Origin: Undaria pinnatifida
Lineage: Eukaryota; Sar; Phaeophyceae; Laminariales; Alariaceae
Direction of reading: 5' to 3'
DNA: 64,000 bases
Assembly (NCBI GenBank): GCA_012845835.1
Contig: JABAKD010000026.1
Span: forward strand, 3,703,699 to 3,767,698
Part shown: positions 23,693-34,840 of the stretch, piece by piece
Layout of the letters: each line of letters starts with the position of its first letter
Numbering within the stretch: position 1 is the stretch's first letter
Made by a program: the position numbers and the translations under genes
The notes under the pieces: model-generated
Seen by the model: the letters and a program-made list of their open reading frames with translations, nothing else
What the model was told of the DNA's origin: nothing
Database searches by the model: none

Positions 23693-25649
23693 TATCGAAA
23701 GTTTGAAAGAAGGGGTTGTTCTGCTCTATTTTGGTTGTCACTTATACGTCGAGCGACCGACCCACCAACACCCCCCCGACTACACGACAATAACGTTTCG
23801 GCCCCTTGCAGATCAGGCCGGTGTCAACGTATCAACAAACAAGGCCCACCTCGAGCAGTCGCATAACCGCCCCAACTCATCGTGCGAGCAACTCGGTATG
23901 AAACAAAAACACACTACCAGGTAAAATGTATTGATAATTGATGCTGCTGCTGGTTGTGATGTACCAAGGCGGTGGCAACACAAGCCCAATCCCACCCACG
24001 ACCAGAACCAACCTCGACTAGTACAATAGTACATTAGTACAATAGTCTAGTACAATAGACGGATAGTCGAATACACGTCTCAATGCCTGGCACAAGCTAC
24101 CGGAATAAAATGTGAGTGCACTATCAATACTTGTAATGTTGTACTACTATTAACGTAATGTAACGTGATGCTGATGATGGGTGTAGTACATCAAGCTGGT
24201 GTCCACCCAGCAACGACGAAAAGCTAACCTACACCAGTCCAGAGTAGTCGCATGAACGTCCCAACTGGCCGTACGAGATGTGAGCAACTTGGTGTATATG
24301 TTAGTAAGACCGGCGCTAATGGAAGACCGATGTGGGACGGGACGGTCGTCTATGGGACCGTTTTTTTTGTTTTGCTTCGTTTCGGAACTTTCCAATGTTC
24401 CGAAAAAAAAAAAATTCTGGCGGCGATCTAGGCCAACATCTGCTTGAGGAATTATGGATCTTTGGGCGGATTTGACGCAAGACCACAGGACAGCACAAGC
24501 AAGCCCTCACGCCCTAGAGCACGAATCAACATGAACGCTTCAGCGCTATCACCTACACTCATGTGACCGGAACGAAGAGGAGGGATCGTGGGTTGTCTCT
24601 ATCTCGAGATCGAAGGTCGATCGTTCTTGGTGGACAAATGTCGGTCGAGACTTGATGAAAATTGACCAATTGAGCCGTTTGACAAAAAAGGGCCAGAAAA
24701 AAATTATTTAATCGCTTTTTCCCCATAGCGACGGTATTGAAAAAGTTGGTCATCTGACCTTCTTGGTCAACTTTCTACCTTCTTAGGGTTCGGCCGAAGA
24801 AGGTCGGCAAGTCCACGGCGTTCACATAACCGAAGGGGCGAGGTCAACATCAATTGTTCGTGATACACATGGACAAAAACTGGCACACAAACGAAAGTGT
24901 AAGGAGCTTGAGCTTTTTTTACCCGGACCTCTACGGGGATATATATAAAAAAATGAAAACATTTCCTCAAACAACTCCATTTTAATTTTTCTACACTTTT
25001 TGGCCAAACCATCGGATTTCCATTAGCACCAGCCCAACGCTGAGTAACGACACATTGGACAGGACCATCGTGGTAGGACCTCGACTTGATTCACAAGCGG
25101 CCGCAACTGAAGCTTGTGCGGCAGCAGCTCCGCGCATCGCGGACCATCCAAAAGTACACCAGGTACAGAGCATCAGAGTTAACAAACCCAGGTCGGTACA
25201 CATGTACAGAAACTACTACAAGTACTAATACGAGACGAACCCTGTTGGGCTCCAGATATGGCATATACCAGGGTAGCGAAATAAAAAAAGCTAGGTACGG
25301 TCGGTCTTACAAACCGCCTGGTGTTCTGGTGCAACAACAAAGTAATAGTGCGGCTATTAACAGTATCATGCTGTGATACATCATGGCACGCTTGTGTCGG
25401 AGATGCTAGTCGGAGATCTCCGCGCATCGTAGTTCGGGCTCTGTATTATCGATCCCCTATGATCCCCCAGGATACCTCAGCAACCCTAACCCTGGTAAGG
25501 CTTAGGGTGGTCCATGATGAAAACACCACACGTCATATTATCTACCAGGGTATGAGGTATACAGCAGTGTGGATAACTCCCCTCTTTGACCCCCGACAAG
25601 GGAAGTCGAGGGGTAAGGACCGGTTTGGCCCTCTTGGGGTCCTCGTTTA

Positions 25650-25770
25650 GCCACCATCGCGACCATAGCCACCATCGCGACCATCGCGACCACAGCCACC
25701 ATCGCGACCACAGCCACCAACCATAGCGACCATAGCGACCATTGCCACCATAGCGACAACAACAACGACG
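25650..25770 (+). repeat. 9-18-bp repeat of CCACCATCGCGACCATAG
   Basis: Alternating CCACCATCG / CGACCATAG units. The hydrophobic minus-strand open frame across it (VAMVAMV) is an artefact. Confidence 0.88.
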
Positions 25771-26387
25771 GATAGCCACCCCAACCATGACTACTTTCCA
25801 AGTACAATAACAGCGACCCCAACCAACGATAAGTGCCATATTTCCAACCACCCATCGGGAGAAAACCTAGAAGTACACGAGGGTCACCACGCTGCCCGCG
25901 TGCTGCGCAACTCCCTCCTCACATTGCGGTGAGGACACACCCTTTTACGCCAGCGGCCCGAAGTGCTTCAAACATAGTCTCGCCGATGCTGTACTCGTAA
26001 GTAAGTAACTTTTTTTCGACATTTCCCCCCCCCTGAACACCAAACCGTTTTATTAAATAGCACCGTTTTAGCACCGTTTTAGCCCCGGTTTAGCAGCTTT
26101 CAGCACCGCAGTCCCGAAATGAGGACAAAACACTTGGATGATACCAAGAAAACATTTTCGGACCTGGAAATGGGTTAAGAAACAGCAGTACGAGTGTCGT
26201 AGTGTCCTATGCCATCGAGGCTCATTCCTTTACTTTGGGTGCGTGCGTGCGTGCAGGCATCAACCATTTTTCTTAAGATACACATGGTACCCGGTACCTG
26301 GTACGTACGTACGTACTGTGTGTGAGTGTGTGTTTTATTTTCCCTGGGCTCTCGCCAAACGTTGTGCCTCAACCGTTGTACCTGCCA

Positions 26388-26470
26388 GTTCTTCCAGTTC
26401 TTCCAGTTCTTCCAGTTCTTCCAGTTCTTCCAGTTCTTCCAGTTCTTCCAGTTCTTCCAGTTCTTCCAGG
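26388..26470 (+). repeat. Hexanucleotide repeat (TTCCAG)(TTC) in a CYRI intron
   Basis: About nine units of CAGTTCTTC. They inflate a 292-codon plus frame with a serine run, which is rejected as a gene. Confidence 0.92.
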
Positions 26471-26699
26471 TTCTTACAGCTCTTACAGGTTCTTATTTTG
26501 ACATTTTCATATGTTTTGTTTGGGCTCTCGTCAACCGCCATACCAGGTACCAGGTATTTCTTAACGAGCAGTTTCTTGCCTCCAACCATTTTGGTCGGTC
26601 ATCATTTATTTCAAGCTCCGCCAGAAACGTCCGTCACATCGTTGTTGTTGCAGTCGCAGATGTTGTGTTGTTGCATACATCGGATACATGGTGCATCGG

Positions 26700-27180
26700 A
26701 TAGATCTATATCTGCCGCGAAGAGATGTTATACACGAGCCGTACAAGCACAGATCCCATTGGGCAAACGTGTGCGCAAGAACCGTGCCACACAGATCCCC
26801 GCCGTATGGAAACTATCTAGATCGTGCACAAAATGTCATGATACTTCGAAGCACATGGGTATGGTATGCAAGAGTCGTACAACGCAAACCCCGCCGGGCA
26901 AACACATGCGCAAGGACTGGTGCCATATAGATGATCCCACCCAACAAACGTTGTCCGGATCGCGCGGAAAATGGATACGAGGGAATTACATGTGCCTCGC
27001 AAGACCTACCCAATGAAAAAAATGAAAGATCCCAGGGGGAAAACGTTGTCCAGATCGCGCAGAAAATTACTACGACGTACGAGGGAAACATGTGCCTTGA
27101 GGGACCTACATACTGAAACCGGGATTCGATTAGTCCGATGTGGAAATGTACCCTTTGCACTCGCTGAAAACGTACACATA
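26700..27180 (+). repeat. Minisatellite, units of about 90-110 bp
   Basis: Five diverged units share GGCAAACGTTGTCCGGATCG, GCGCGGAAAATG, ACGAGGG and ACATGTGCCTTG phrases. It follows the TTCCAG microsatellite within the 12.5-kb CYRI intron. Long open frames crossing it are by-products. Confidence 0.65.
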
Positions 27181-27984
27181 GGCGGTTCCGGAACATCCAT
27201 ACAGGTAGGTGATGAATCACCCACAAGCCTTAGCCCTAACCTGGCGCCAAGGCTGTACGGGGTGTGATCAAGGTGTGGGGTGATGTGGCCAGTGCACAGC
27301 GTATGTAGAGCACCCCGGTGGCAAGGCTAATATCAAATAAGCATCCAAACATGCAACACACGCGAGCAACCTCCGTCACATTGTGTTGTTGCAGGGTGCA
27401 GATTTGCATTCGTTCGAAACATGTATCTACACAGGCAGTAAGTACCCTGAGCGCTCATACAGCTCATACAGCCCATACAGCTCATACAGCAAGCCTCCCC
27501 AATCCACACACAACGGTGTGGAGAGCCGACGATGTATGTCGGGACCGCCAATGGTTATGCTAATGTTTCAAACTGCTTTAATTTTCCAACATCGCAACAC
27601 GCCCCTTCTCATCTTGTGTGCGTGCCGATCGCTCTTGTTATTTTGTGGCCATTTCTCAACTGGCTGCCGACTTTGAGCGGTGTTTCTTGCATTTTTTTGC
27701 AATGAAGGGGACCTTGTACGCAATGTAATATTGCATACCTGGCACGTGTATACATGACTGCAGGCTGTACCAGGGTACTACGTATATGCTTGAGAGTGAA
27801 CTAAGTATGATCGTGCACACAGCAAAGCCGCTGTAGCTAATCAGAGGGATACGCACCTTCCACCTAAATACATCACCAGGCACATAGCTCGTGTCATAAA
27901 ATAAAATACACACAATACATAACATGGTATATATGTAATACCTGGTACATATAACGACTCGTACAGGATATAACTGATAAACTG

Positions 27985-28255
27985 ATGCATTTCCCTCCAC
28001 AGCTGTCAGATTTTGTCCCCCTCAAAAACGGGTTTCATAGTTTCCGCGCACAGATTGATTAACATCACCCTGTTGACCCTGGTACAAGCTACACTACTGC
28101 TGTAGTTCTAAGGGGAGTCGCCGACCTATATCCTTAATGAGGATATCCAGTAATACGCGCGATCGGATTATCGCACACAGCTTGCAAATATGAGTTTCGA
28201 CGAAATCTTCGATCTCAAAGCTGGAGAGTACTGTACATTTATTTTGTACGTACAA
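27985..28255 (+). mobile_element. C-rich dispersed element, terminal block in a CYRI intron
   Basis: This block runs TTTCCCTCCACAGCTGTCAG ... GGGGAGTCGCCGACCTATAT ... GATGAGTTTCGAC-like (here ATATGAGTTTCGACGAAATC) to AAGCTGGAGAGTACTGT. It lies in the 12.5-kb CYRI intron. Just downstream, a 60-base unit (CCCCGATTGGAAGGTACGGC) is duplicated at 28277 and 28352. Confidence 0.72.
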
Positions 28256-28689
28256 TATCAGACACACACAAATACCCCGATTGGAAGGTACGGCGGTACA
28301 AGCACGTGCACCGGCTCTATAGTTGAATGTTGAATGTTGAATGGACGTTACCCCGATTGGAAGGTACGGCGGTACAAGCAGGTGCGCCGGCTCTATACTT
28401 GAATCGGTATTAGGCAATGGACATATATATATACTTGGTTCAGTGCATGCGAACCAGCAGTGAGCAGCTACAGCAGTGCAGAAGCAGCGCATGTCTTCTC
28501 GTAGCGAGGCGAGATACAGCAGTAGTATATCAGGTATCCTTGAAGAAGCGGTGCACTGCCGTGCAAACCTCCGCAGAGCGACGCATTAGACTCTAAATAG
28601 TCTAGAGAAGTAAACGGGCTGATGTTATAAATAGTTACACCACGAAGAATACTTGCCAAGTGCTCCGCCATGTGCTTGTTCTTCACATT

Positions 28690-28830
28690 ACACTGATGCT
28701 TCCACCCATGTACATCCCGCACAACCAGTGTCCGTGCCGATGCAGAATGATGCCTCCTATTATAGCGAGACGAGCTCCGTGGTCACAAACTATGAGACAG
28801 AAATACCCACGGCAAACACTGCAAGCAAGG
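28690..28830 (+). repeat. Dispersed repeat D, inverted relative to 59.6 kb
   Basis: CAACCAGTGTCCGTGCCGAT, GAGACGAGCTCCGTGGTCAC and GCAAGCAAGGTGATTTGGCT match the complement of the 59.6-kb copy. The plus-sense reading contains ETSSVVTNYETEI. TATGGCTATG repeats follow. Confidence 0.55.
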
Positions 28831-29181
28831 TGATTTGGCTATGTATGGCTATGTATGGCTATGTATACGACCTATGTATACGACGCAAACCGCAGTGCGA
28901 ATGCGGGCAACACCCAAAATTATGCAAGCCAGCACACCAGACTATGCGCAGTAAAAAAAAGGGAAGACAACATGAGTAACATAACATAACAAAACAAAAC
29001 AAAAAACATAAAACAATAACGACAAAGCAACCGCTCGACAAAAAAAAACAGGCCGGCACCACCACGGTCACCAAAATCAAAAACAAAATGTGCATACTTG
29101 TACGAATACCTATGCTATGATAACACATGCATACCACATGAAACACGATAGACAAAATAGCTGGTACCTGGTATATACCTA

Positions 29182-29481
29182 GCCGGTCGCCCCGGTGGCG
29201 TATGAGGTTATCCTCGAGCCTGGTTTAGGTTAGTTTCGTGAGTTCGAACCCCCCCGAGTGTATACTCGTGTAAATTCGTGGGGACTTTTCCTTGTGCCCA
29301 AATTGACTTGCGGAAAACGCGAGAGCGTGAGTTAGCAACACTCGATGAAAAATCGACGAGCAGTGGGATTGCTGAACCCTACGCGCGATAAAAATTAAAG
29401 GCAAGAACCGGGGGGAAGAAGGGACGACACCTGCGACGACGGCTTGCTTGTCCAGAAGCTGGAAAGTAAATGTGTGTGAAT
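29182..29481 (+). mobile_element. tRNA-derived SINE, copy 2 (in the CYRI 12.5-kb intron)
   Basis: This copy has the same head and body as copy 1, inserted in the first visible CYRI intron, antisense to that gene. A and B boxes are intact (GTGGCGTATGAGG; GAGTTCGAACCC). The 3' end again reads AGCTGGAAAGTAAATGTGTG. Confidence 0.85.
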
Positions 29482-29559
29482 ACATATAACTATAACTATG
29501 CGGGGTAAATGTTTACCAGCAACATGTTTAAACACCACAATACCTGTGGTACCTCGTGT

Positions 29560-30860
29560 TAACTATCTAACGAACTACTGCTTGGTCTAATCGCCGAGCC
29601 GTTCAAAAATGTCAAAGCCAACTTTAGAGATGTGTTTGTGTCGATCGTGAGATTGGAACGTTCAGAGCTACGGTCCGCAACAAGACTAAAAACGCATTAA
29701 TTCGTGATACGTTATTGCGATGCTGAGCATATGATGCAGGTCAAGATACAGGTAACCCAAAATTGCGTCAGCTTCGACATACGAGTATGTATGTGTGTAC
29801 CACTTTTGGTTCATGTTTTTTACTACATGACTAGGGTAAGTACTGGGGGGTTTTTCCACTCCAGAGTGACTGGAGCTTGACCACTGTCCCTTGACCACTG
29901 TCCCTTGACCACTGTCCCTTGACCACGGGCTTGATAAGGCTATTAATAGGCGATTTAATGTGTAATGTAATAACAACAACAGCATTTAGCACCAACGTCT
30001 TGGCCATGGTCCGCAATATTCCCTTTGTCGGATGGACAATTAACACACACAAACACACAAACACACATGCATTACAAAAACACCCGCTGTAGAATAAGCT
30101 GTTGTTGTTGTTGTTGTTGTTCTCACATTAACTCGCATAATCAAGTCCGTGGTCACAGGACAGGCTCCAGTCACTCTGGAGCTGAGGAATACCCTAGGAA
30201 GGGAAAAACACACACAACCCAAAGTAGTAAGTGTTGACGATCGCATGTTCTTAGCTTTTGCGTCCCGGCGTCAGCCGGCAGCCCTGTTACGTGCGTACGT
30301 AGGTATCAGGTACCAGGTATCAGGTACCAGGTGGTAATTGAGGGCTAATATCAAGACCAAACGTTACATTCTCTTGGAACGACCCTCCCTTTGCCCGATG
30401 GAGGTATGTACGTTGGCGCTGTGCATATCACTCGACGAACCGTTCAAAGCTACTGTAAGTTTTGCGGGTTTCTTTTGTGTCGATACTGACATTGCAGCAG
30501 TCAGCGCTTCGGTCCGCAAAATTGAATGGTTTGTGCATTTATTTGTGATACGCTAATGCGATACTGAGATCACAGCATTTAGTGCTAGACTATATATGCG
30601 GTCAGCAACATTACTTTATCGGATGGGAAAATGCCTTAAAAAAATGCTTCTACAGCTACAGCATACCCAGCAGCTGTATTTTGTTTAGTTTGGCGTTCCG
30701 GCGTGAGGCGTGAGGCCTGTTACATACGTCCGTCGGTGCCCAAGTACCCAGGGTATTCATTCAGGGTTGGGCCAATACCATGACCAAGCAAGTAAAAAAA
30801 ACGCTTCGATCTACCCTTCCTTCGCCCGATGATCTTGGAATCGCGTTGACTAAGCGTTGC
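29560..30860 (+). repeat. Two to three tandem copies of a 430-bp unit
   Basis: Shared anchors in order: GACCCTCCCTTTGCCCGATG (30370; 30815), GAACCGTTCAAAGC (30437; 29595 variant), CGGTCCGCAA (30511; 29670), GTGATACG (30545; 29703), GTCCCGGCGTCAGCC / GTTCCGGCGTGAGG (30262; 30690). The fold-back element is inserted in the first copy. Confidence 0.6.
29850..30205. mobile_element. Fold-back (inverted repeat) element, with a single arm at 975-1075
   Basis: The left arm has CCAGAGTGACTGGAGC, GGCTTGATAAGGC and TAATAACAACAACAGC; the right arm is its inverted match (GCTGTTGTTGTTGTT, TAATCAAGTCCGTGGTCACA, GGCTCCAGTCACTCTGGAGC). The arms are about 100-130 bases. The left arm contains three extra copies of a 15-16-base unit (CCTTGACCACTGTC). 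A single arm is present at 975-1075, 70 bases before SINE copy 1. Confidence 0.62.
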
Positions 30861-31125
30861 GCACCGCAGAACCTTGAATGTATATCGTATACACGACGAA
30901 GAAACAACACATCAATACGTATAGGTAACGCAAATCATAACGCAAATCATCCCGTACGTATTACGCGCAATCGAATTATCACAGCTTTATCGCGATCGAA
31001 TTATCACAGCTTTATCACAGCTTTATCACAGCTTGCAACGACGAGTTTCGACAACATCCACGAATCTCACCTTTTTTAAAATATTAACAAATACGCCCGT
31101 ATTCATACTATACTAGAATCCTCAC

Positions 31126-31188
31126 CTGTCGAATGATCGTACCGCATCCCTCGTACTCCTGCGCTGTTCGAATCGCCTCCGCGCATCT
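31126..31188 (-). CDS. CYRI: CYRI exon A (first visible exon)
   Basis: This exon encodes 21 residues, RCAEAIRTAQEYEGCGTIIRQ. It matches the animal segment ending in YRGAGHEIREAIQ, just before the main helical body. The acceptor is ...TACCAG after a pyrimidine-rich stretch and the donor is CAG|GTGAGG at 31126/31125. An acceptor two bases further in (CAGAG|A) would change the incoming phase, so the 5' edge is less certain than the 3' edge. The next exon lies 12.5 kb away. Confidence 0.72.
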
Positions 31189-31189
31189 C

Positions 31190-33000
31190 TGGTACCGTAG
31201 ACAGCGCCGTGGACAAATGCGAGGAAGACAAGAGGGGCAATGAGACGCGCCAGGCAAAACGAGTGACGTCACGGGTCTGGGTAACATGCATCTTTTCATT
31301 TTACAAGGTTCCCCTGCGGGATATGGTGGGCGTGAAATCTCGGGGGTGCCGAAAGTAAAAAAATCGGAGGTGCCGGAAGTCGAAAAGGGGGGACAGGGGT
31401 TTCCCATTACATGAACATATGACCTATACCAGGTATAAAACCAGGTATAACGTAAAACAGCTCTAGAAAACCAATGACCAGACTCCTAGCCAGCACAAAG
31501 CAAGCAACCGGTAAACAAAAAAGCGCAAGCTAGTTCTTAGTTTAGAGTATATACCTGGAGCTCGTGCGACTCTATGCGTGGCGCTGTGCGTGTGTGCGTG
31601 TGATGGTTCTAGTCGTGCGGATGAGCGTTTCAAGGTGTGCGTGTGTTTAGATTCATGTTAAATACACCCAGAACCCGGGGTTTCCATTCCTTTTGGAGAG
31701 CGTTGTCGGAAGGGCTTCCGGGGTTTGAGCCGTAAGACACGTGGTATTCATACGATAGAGGTATTGATAGCACTTTTCGGGAAACATATTTTCCAATTTT
31801 CTGAATGACGCGGCTCATTCCATATATCCCACCTTAACCCCTTTAGAGCCCCCGAACCCCTCCCCATACTATATCTAAGTGATTTTGTCCCCAAAACATG
31901 TTTCCAGTTGTAAAGGGGTTAAGCCACACTTGACCCCAAATCGTCGGAATTTGAAGCTTGTTATGCAATGCCAATGTCAACATCTTCTATGCCTAGGCAG
32001 ACCTAGGCCGTGATATTGTACATCGACTTGTGCTATTCTTCTTTCTTCTCAGAATATGTTTTTTTTGTTGTATAAAGGTCCTTGTGTGAGGCGCCTCAGG
32101 TGTACCGTAGCACTACAGGGTACCGTAGCATTACCGTAGCATTACCGTAGCATTACCGTAGCACTACCGTAGCATTACCGTAGCATTACCGTAGCATTAC
32201 CGTAGCATTACCGTAGCATTACCGTAGCATTACCGTAGCATTACCGTAGCATTACCGTAGCATTGGCTCTTAAACCCGAACAAAGTACCACTACGTACAC
32301 TGCTGTTGCTATTTCATGTCGTTCATGTTGTTGCTCCTTGCTGCTCGTGCTGCTGGTGCTGAGCCGATGGTGCTGCTGAGGAGAGAAGTAGTACTCTGTA
32401 CTGCTGTTGGTATTAATAGTGAGATTGTGCATACTGTATATAGTTTGCTGTATATAGTATACTGTATATAGTGCCATCACGCCGCCAACGCAGTACGAGC
32501 TTAATGCTGTTATGAGGATCTGTTTAGCTTGTTCATCTTGTTCATGTTTCCATACCCACTGTTTACAGTCAAGAGGAGCCAGGAAAACACGAGGAGCGCG
32601 GTGTTGCTCTTGACGCAGGCTGAATATACAACAGCATCACCGACGCAGTAGGGTAATGTATTCACAGTGTGCAGCACTGTGTGAGGATCTGTCTCGCTCC
32701 TCATTCCCAACGTTTTTCGTAGTACAGAGCGCTGGTCCCCCTATAGTGCGTGTGTGCCCGCCAAAAATACCGGCAGTATACGGAACACCGGCACTATTGG
32801 GTATAGCACCGATACGGGTACCATTGTGTATTACAGAGGGTTCCAGTCATTTCAAGAGATCTCACCGGCACTATATCGGCAAGAGGCACTAATCAACCCG
32901 CAATACACAGAGACCCCCAGTGTCTTATCAAGAGCATAAGGACCTACTAATAGTAAAGCCGAGGAGCGCGAAGGGCGACGAAGTTTTTATTGTCTGGGAT
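31190..33000. other. Stretch without a confident gene
   Basis: It holds a two-unit GGTGCCGGAAGT-like repeat (31345-31395), a single unit of the 46-kb array (31830-31930), the 11-bp minisatellite and a TATAGT-rich run near 32440-32470. A plus-strand frame at 32754-32939 looks mildly protein-like, with no recognised domain. Confidence 0.5.
32104..32268 (+). repeat. 11-bp minisatellite ACCGTAGCATT
   Basis: About fifteen nearly perfect units; the high identity suggests recent expansion. Confidence 0.93.
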
Positions 33001-33523
33001 ACGTCCTCTTCAATAATCGTAATCGTAATCGTAATCGTAATCGTTGGGCAAGGGGTGCGGTGTATCCGCATGGGAGAGACACGAACAGCGGAACACGAAG
33101 CCAACGGCAGCAAGAAAAACCACTTGCAGGGTGCGGTTTTGATCGGATTTGAAATATCGACGTTTGTGCGTGATGGTTCGTGTACAAACATACCCGACAC
33201 TTTTAAAGCACACTTCCATACTGCGACACACAAACAACACCAACCAAGACACGGCCGGGTTTACAAATATACACTATGAATACATGATACAAGTACAAGG
33301 TTCTCCTCCGAGGAGAGCTCAGGTAAGGGAGTGCTGCAAGGACACATTATTATCACATTATTATCAGTACCGAACGCAATGACCATTTATTATTTGTTTC
33401 TACATACAAAAAAACTAGCATGGAAAAATAGTGAAATCGCATTTTACCCGCATTACTTCTTGAGTGTCCTCAATAGCAGTAGTTATTTCGTAGCACTTTC
33501 TGGATACATGACTCGATCTAGAC

Positions 33524-33784
33524 GTGCCCACGACCGATCTGTCGTTGAGAAAATACACACAACGCCACTTGACAAAACAAAAAACTTTTACACCGTATGA
33601 TATCTATGATTTCGAGAAGAGCTTCACACTTCGAACTCCAGCTTACGGACCGCCAGGAAGCGAGAAGGGGCACGTGTGGCGTGGGATGCGGCTTACTGTA
33701 GAATATTTAAGAGCACGTATTGAGAACGAGGGAGCAAGAGGACAATACGCGACAGGCGATGACAAAAGCAACTCGTCGCCGTAG
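33524..33784 (+). CDS. Unassigned open frame, 86 codons
   Basis: The C-terminal two thirds look protein-like: YDIYDFEKSFTLRTPAYGPP, then HVWRGMRLTVEYLRARIENE. It stops at 33784, where a dispersed repeat begins. Two more plausible plus-strand segments lie upstream (32754-32939, 32920-33279), so this may be one exon of an unrecognised gene or an element coding remnant. Confidence 0.22.
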   Translation: MPTTDLSLRKYTQRHLTKQKTFTPYDIYDFEKSFTLRTPAYGPPGSEKGHVWRGMRLTVEYLRARIENEGARGQYATGDDKSNSSP

Positions 33785-33799
33785 AGAGAGGACACGGCA

Positions 33800-34840
33800 A
33801 GCGAACATGGTCCTACCTGTAGCGTTTTGCTTTCCGCATGTTGTCTGCTGTCTTGTCATCTGCGATCTTCGCAAAAAAAACAGAAAAATTACTCGTTAAA
33901 AAATTGCCTCTGTGGACTTAAATGCATAAGGATGGGTTGGTATCTAAAGTATTACCATTACAACGGCCCCTATATGTTGGCATCGATGGACATGCGCACC
34001 CAGAGCAGCAGCACAGCTCATAAACGTGTGGTGTGGTGGGGTGATAATTTATGACAGGCTCCGACACAAGATACTCGCCGCAGCATAGAGAGGTCACGCC
34101 AAGCGCACATAAATGGTGTTGCCTACCGCTGCTGCTGTGCGGCAGAGTTGTAGCGTTGTGTTCTTCTCTTGGTATGGTACGATCTCATATACGAAGGACT
34201 CCAGCATGAACACAAATATATGGACCGTTTGGGTACTAATATGATATTCAAACGATCTTTACACTTCACGCCGGCATGTCACTTGGCGGAAGCAGCAGTA
34301 GCAGCAGCAGCGAGAGGTAGTGGCGTGTAGAACATCACAGGCTCCGATCAAAGCAATCAGGTACTACAACAGCAGCCACACGCGCGTAGAGTTGCAGGCT
34401 GCTGCTACCAGGGGGCTGGATTGCTGCTGGGCGGCAGGATCGTAGCGTGGTGCTCTGTGCAGCATTAGGGAAATGTACGAGCACCACCTACGAGCAGAAA
34501 CACCCGGTTTGCATCGAAATCTTACGTGGGTACACGGGGACAGGGGATGCGGAAACACCATCCCCGGGGAAGTTGCGGCAACTCGGGGATTTGCCTTATC
34601 CGTGCCCAAGGCCAAAAAAGTTTAAAAGGCTTGCCACGCGCGACACACTGCATGGATCGTGCCCAAACCTCCGGCAACGTGACCCGAACGGTCGAATTGT
34701 GCCCCCCCCCCGTACCGTTTCGGACAAAGGTGAAGCTGCGAGCACGAAGACATGTGTCCGAAGAAAAAAAATAATGACAATTATACGTATGCTTGTAGAT
34801 ACGAGGGATGGGATGCGTCTTTCTCGGTAGCGGCAGTACC
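33800..34840 (+). repeat. Dispersed repeat F, copy 1 (with internal duplication)
   Basis: The 34340-34790 part matches 57040-56590 inverted over about 450 bases (GATTTGCCTTATCCGTGCCC, TGCCACGCGCGACACACTGC). A second match, GGATGGGTTGGTATCTAAAG (33930), pairs with 57160. An internal unit around GAGAGAGGACACGGCAAGCG occurs again at 34090. Several frames stay open in both copies without one being favoured, so no coding is claimed. Confidence 0.75.

Larger units (their letters stand above)
9486..31188 (-). other. CYRI: Gene span: CYRI/FAM49 homologue, seven exons, N-terminus missing
   Basis: The seven exons listed separately join in frame into about 268 residues that align, in order and without large gaps, with residues about 50-320 of animal CYRI-A/B (FAM49A/B, about 324 aa). 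CYRI proteins bind GTP-loaded Rac1 at the plasma membrane and oppose the Scar/WAVE complex, limiting Arp2/3-driven protrusion. Five of six introns are phase 0; the one at 12617-11377 is phase 2. Intron lengths are 12,495, 298, 1,861, 3,354, 1,241 and 1,647 bases, and all have GT-AG ends. The MGN start (myristoylated in animals) and the DFENA-type N-terminal segment should lie above 31188 but were not found. The introns hold mobile-element remnants and decayed copies of the gene's own exons. Family assignment is confident from motif order; function in this organism is inferred. Confidence 0.9.

Noticed and set aside
26138-27016. 292-codon plus-strand open frame with a long serine run
   Set aside because: The serine run is the TTCCAG microsatellite and the rest is a minisatellite; no domain or conserved copy, and it lies in a CYRI intron.
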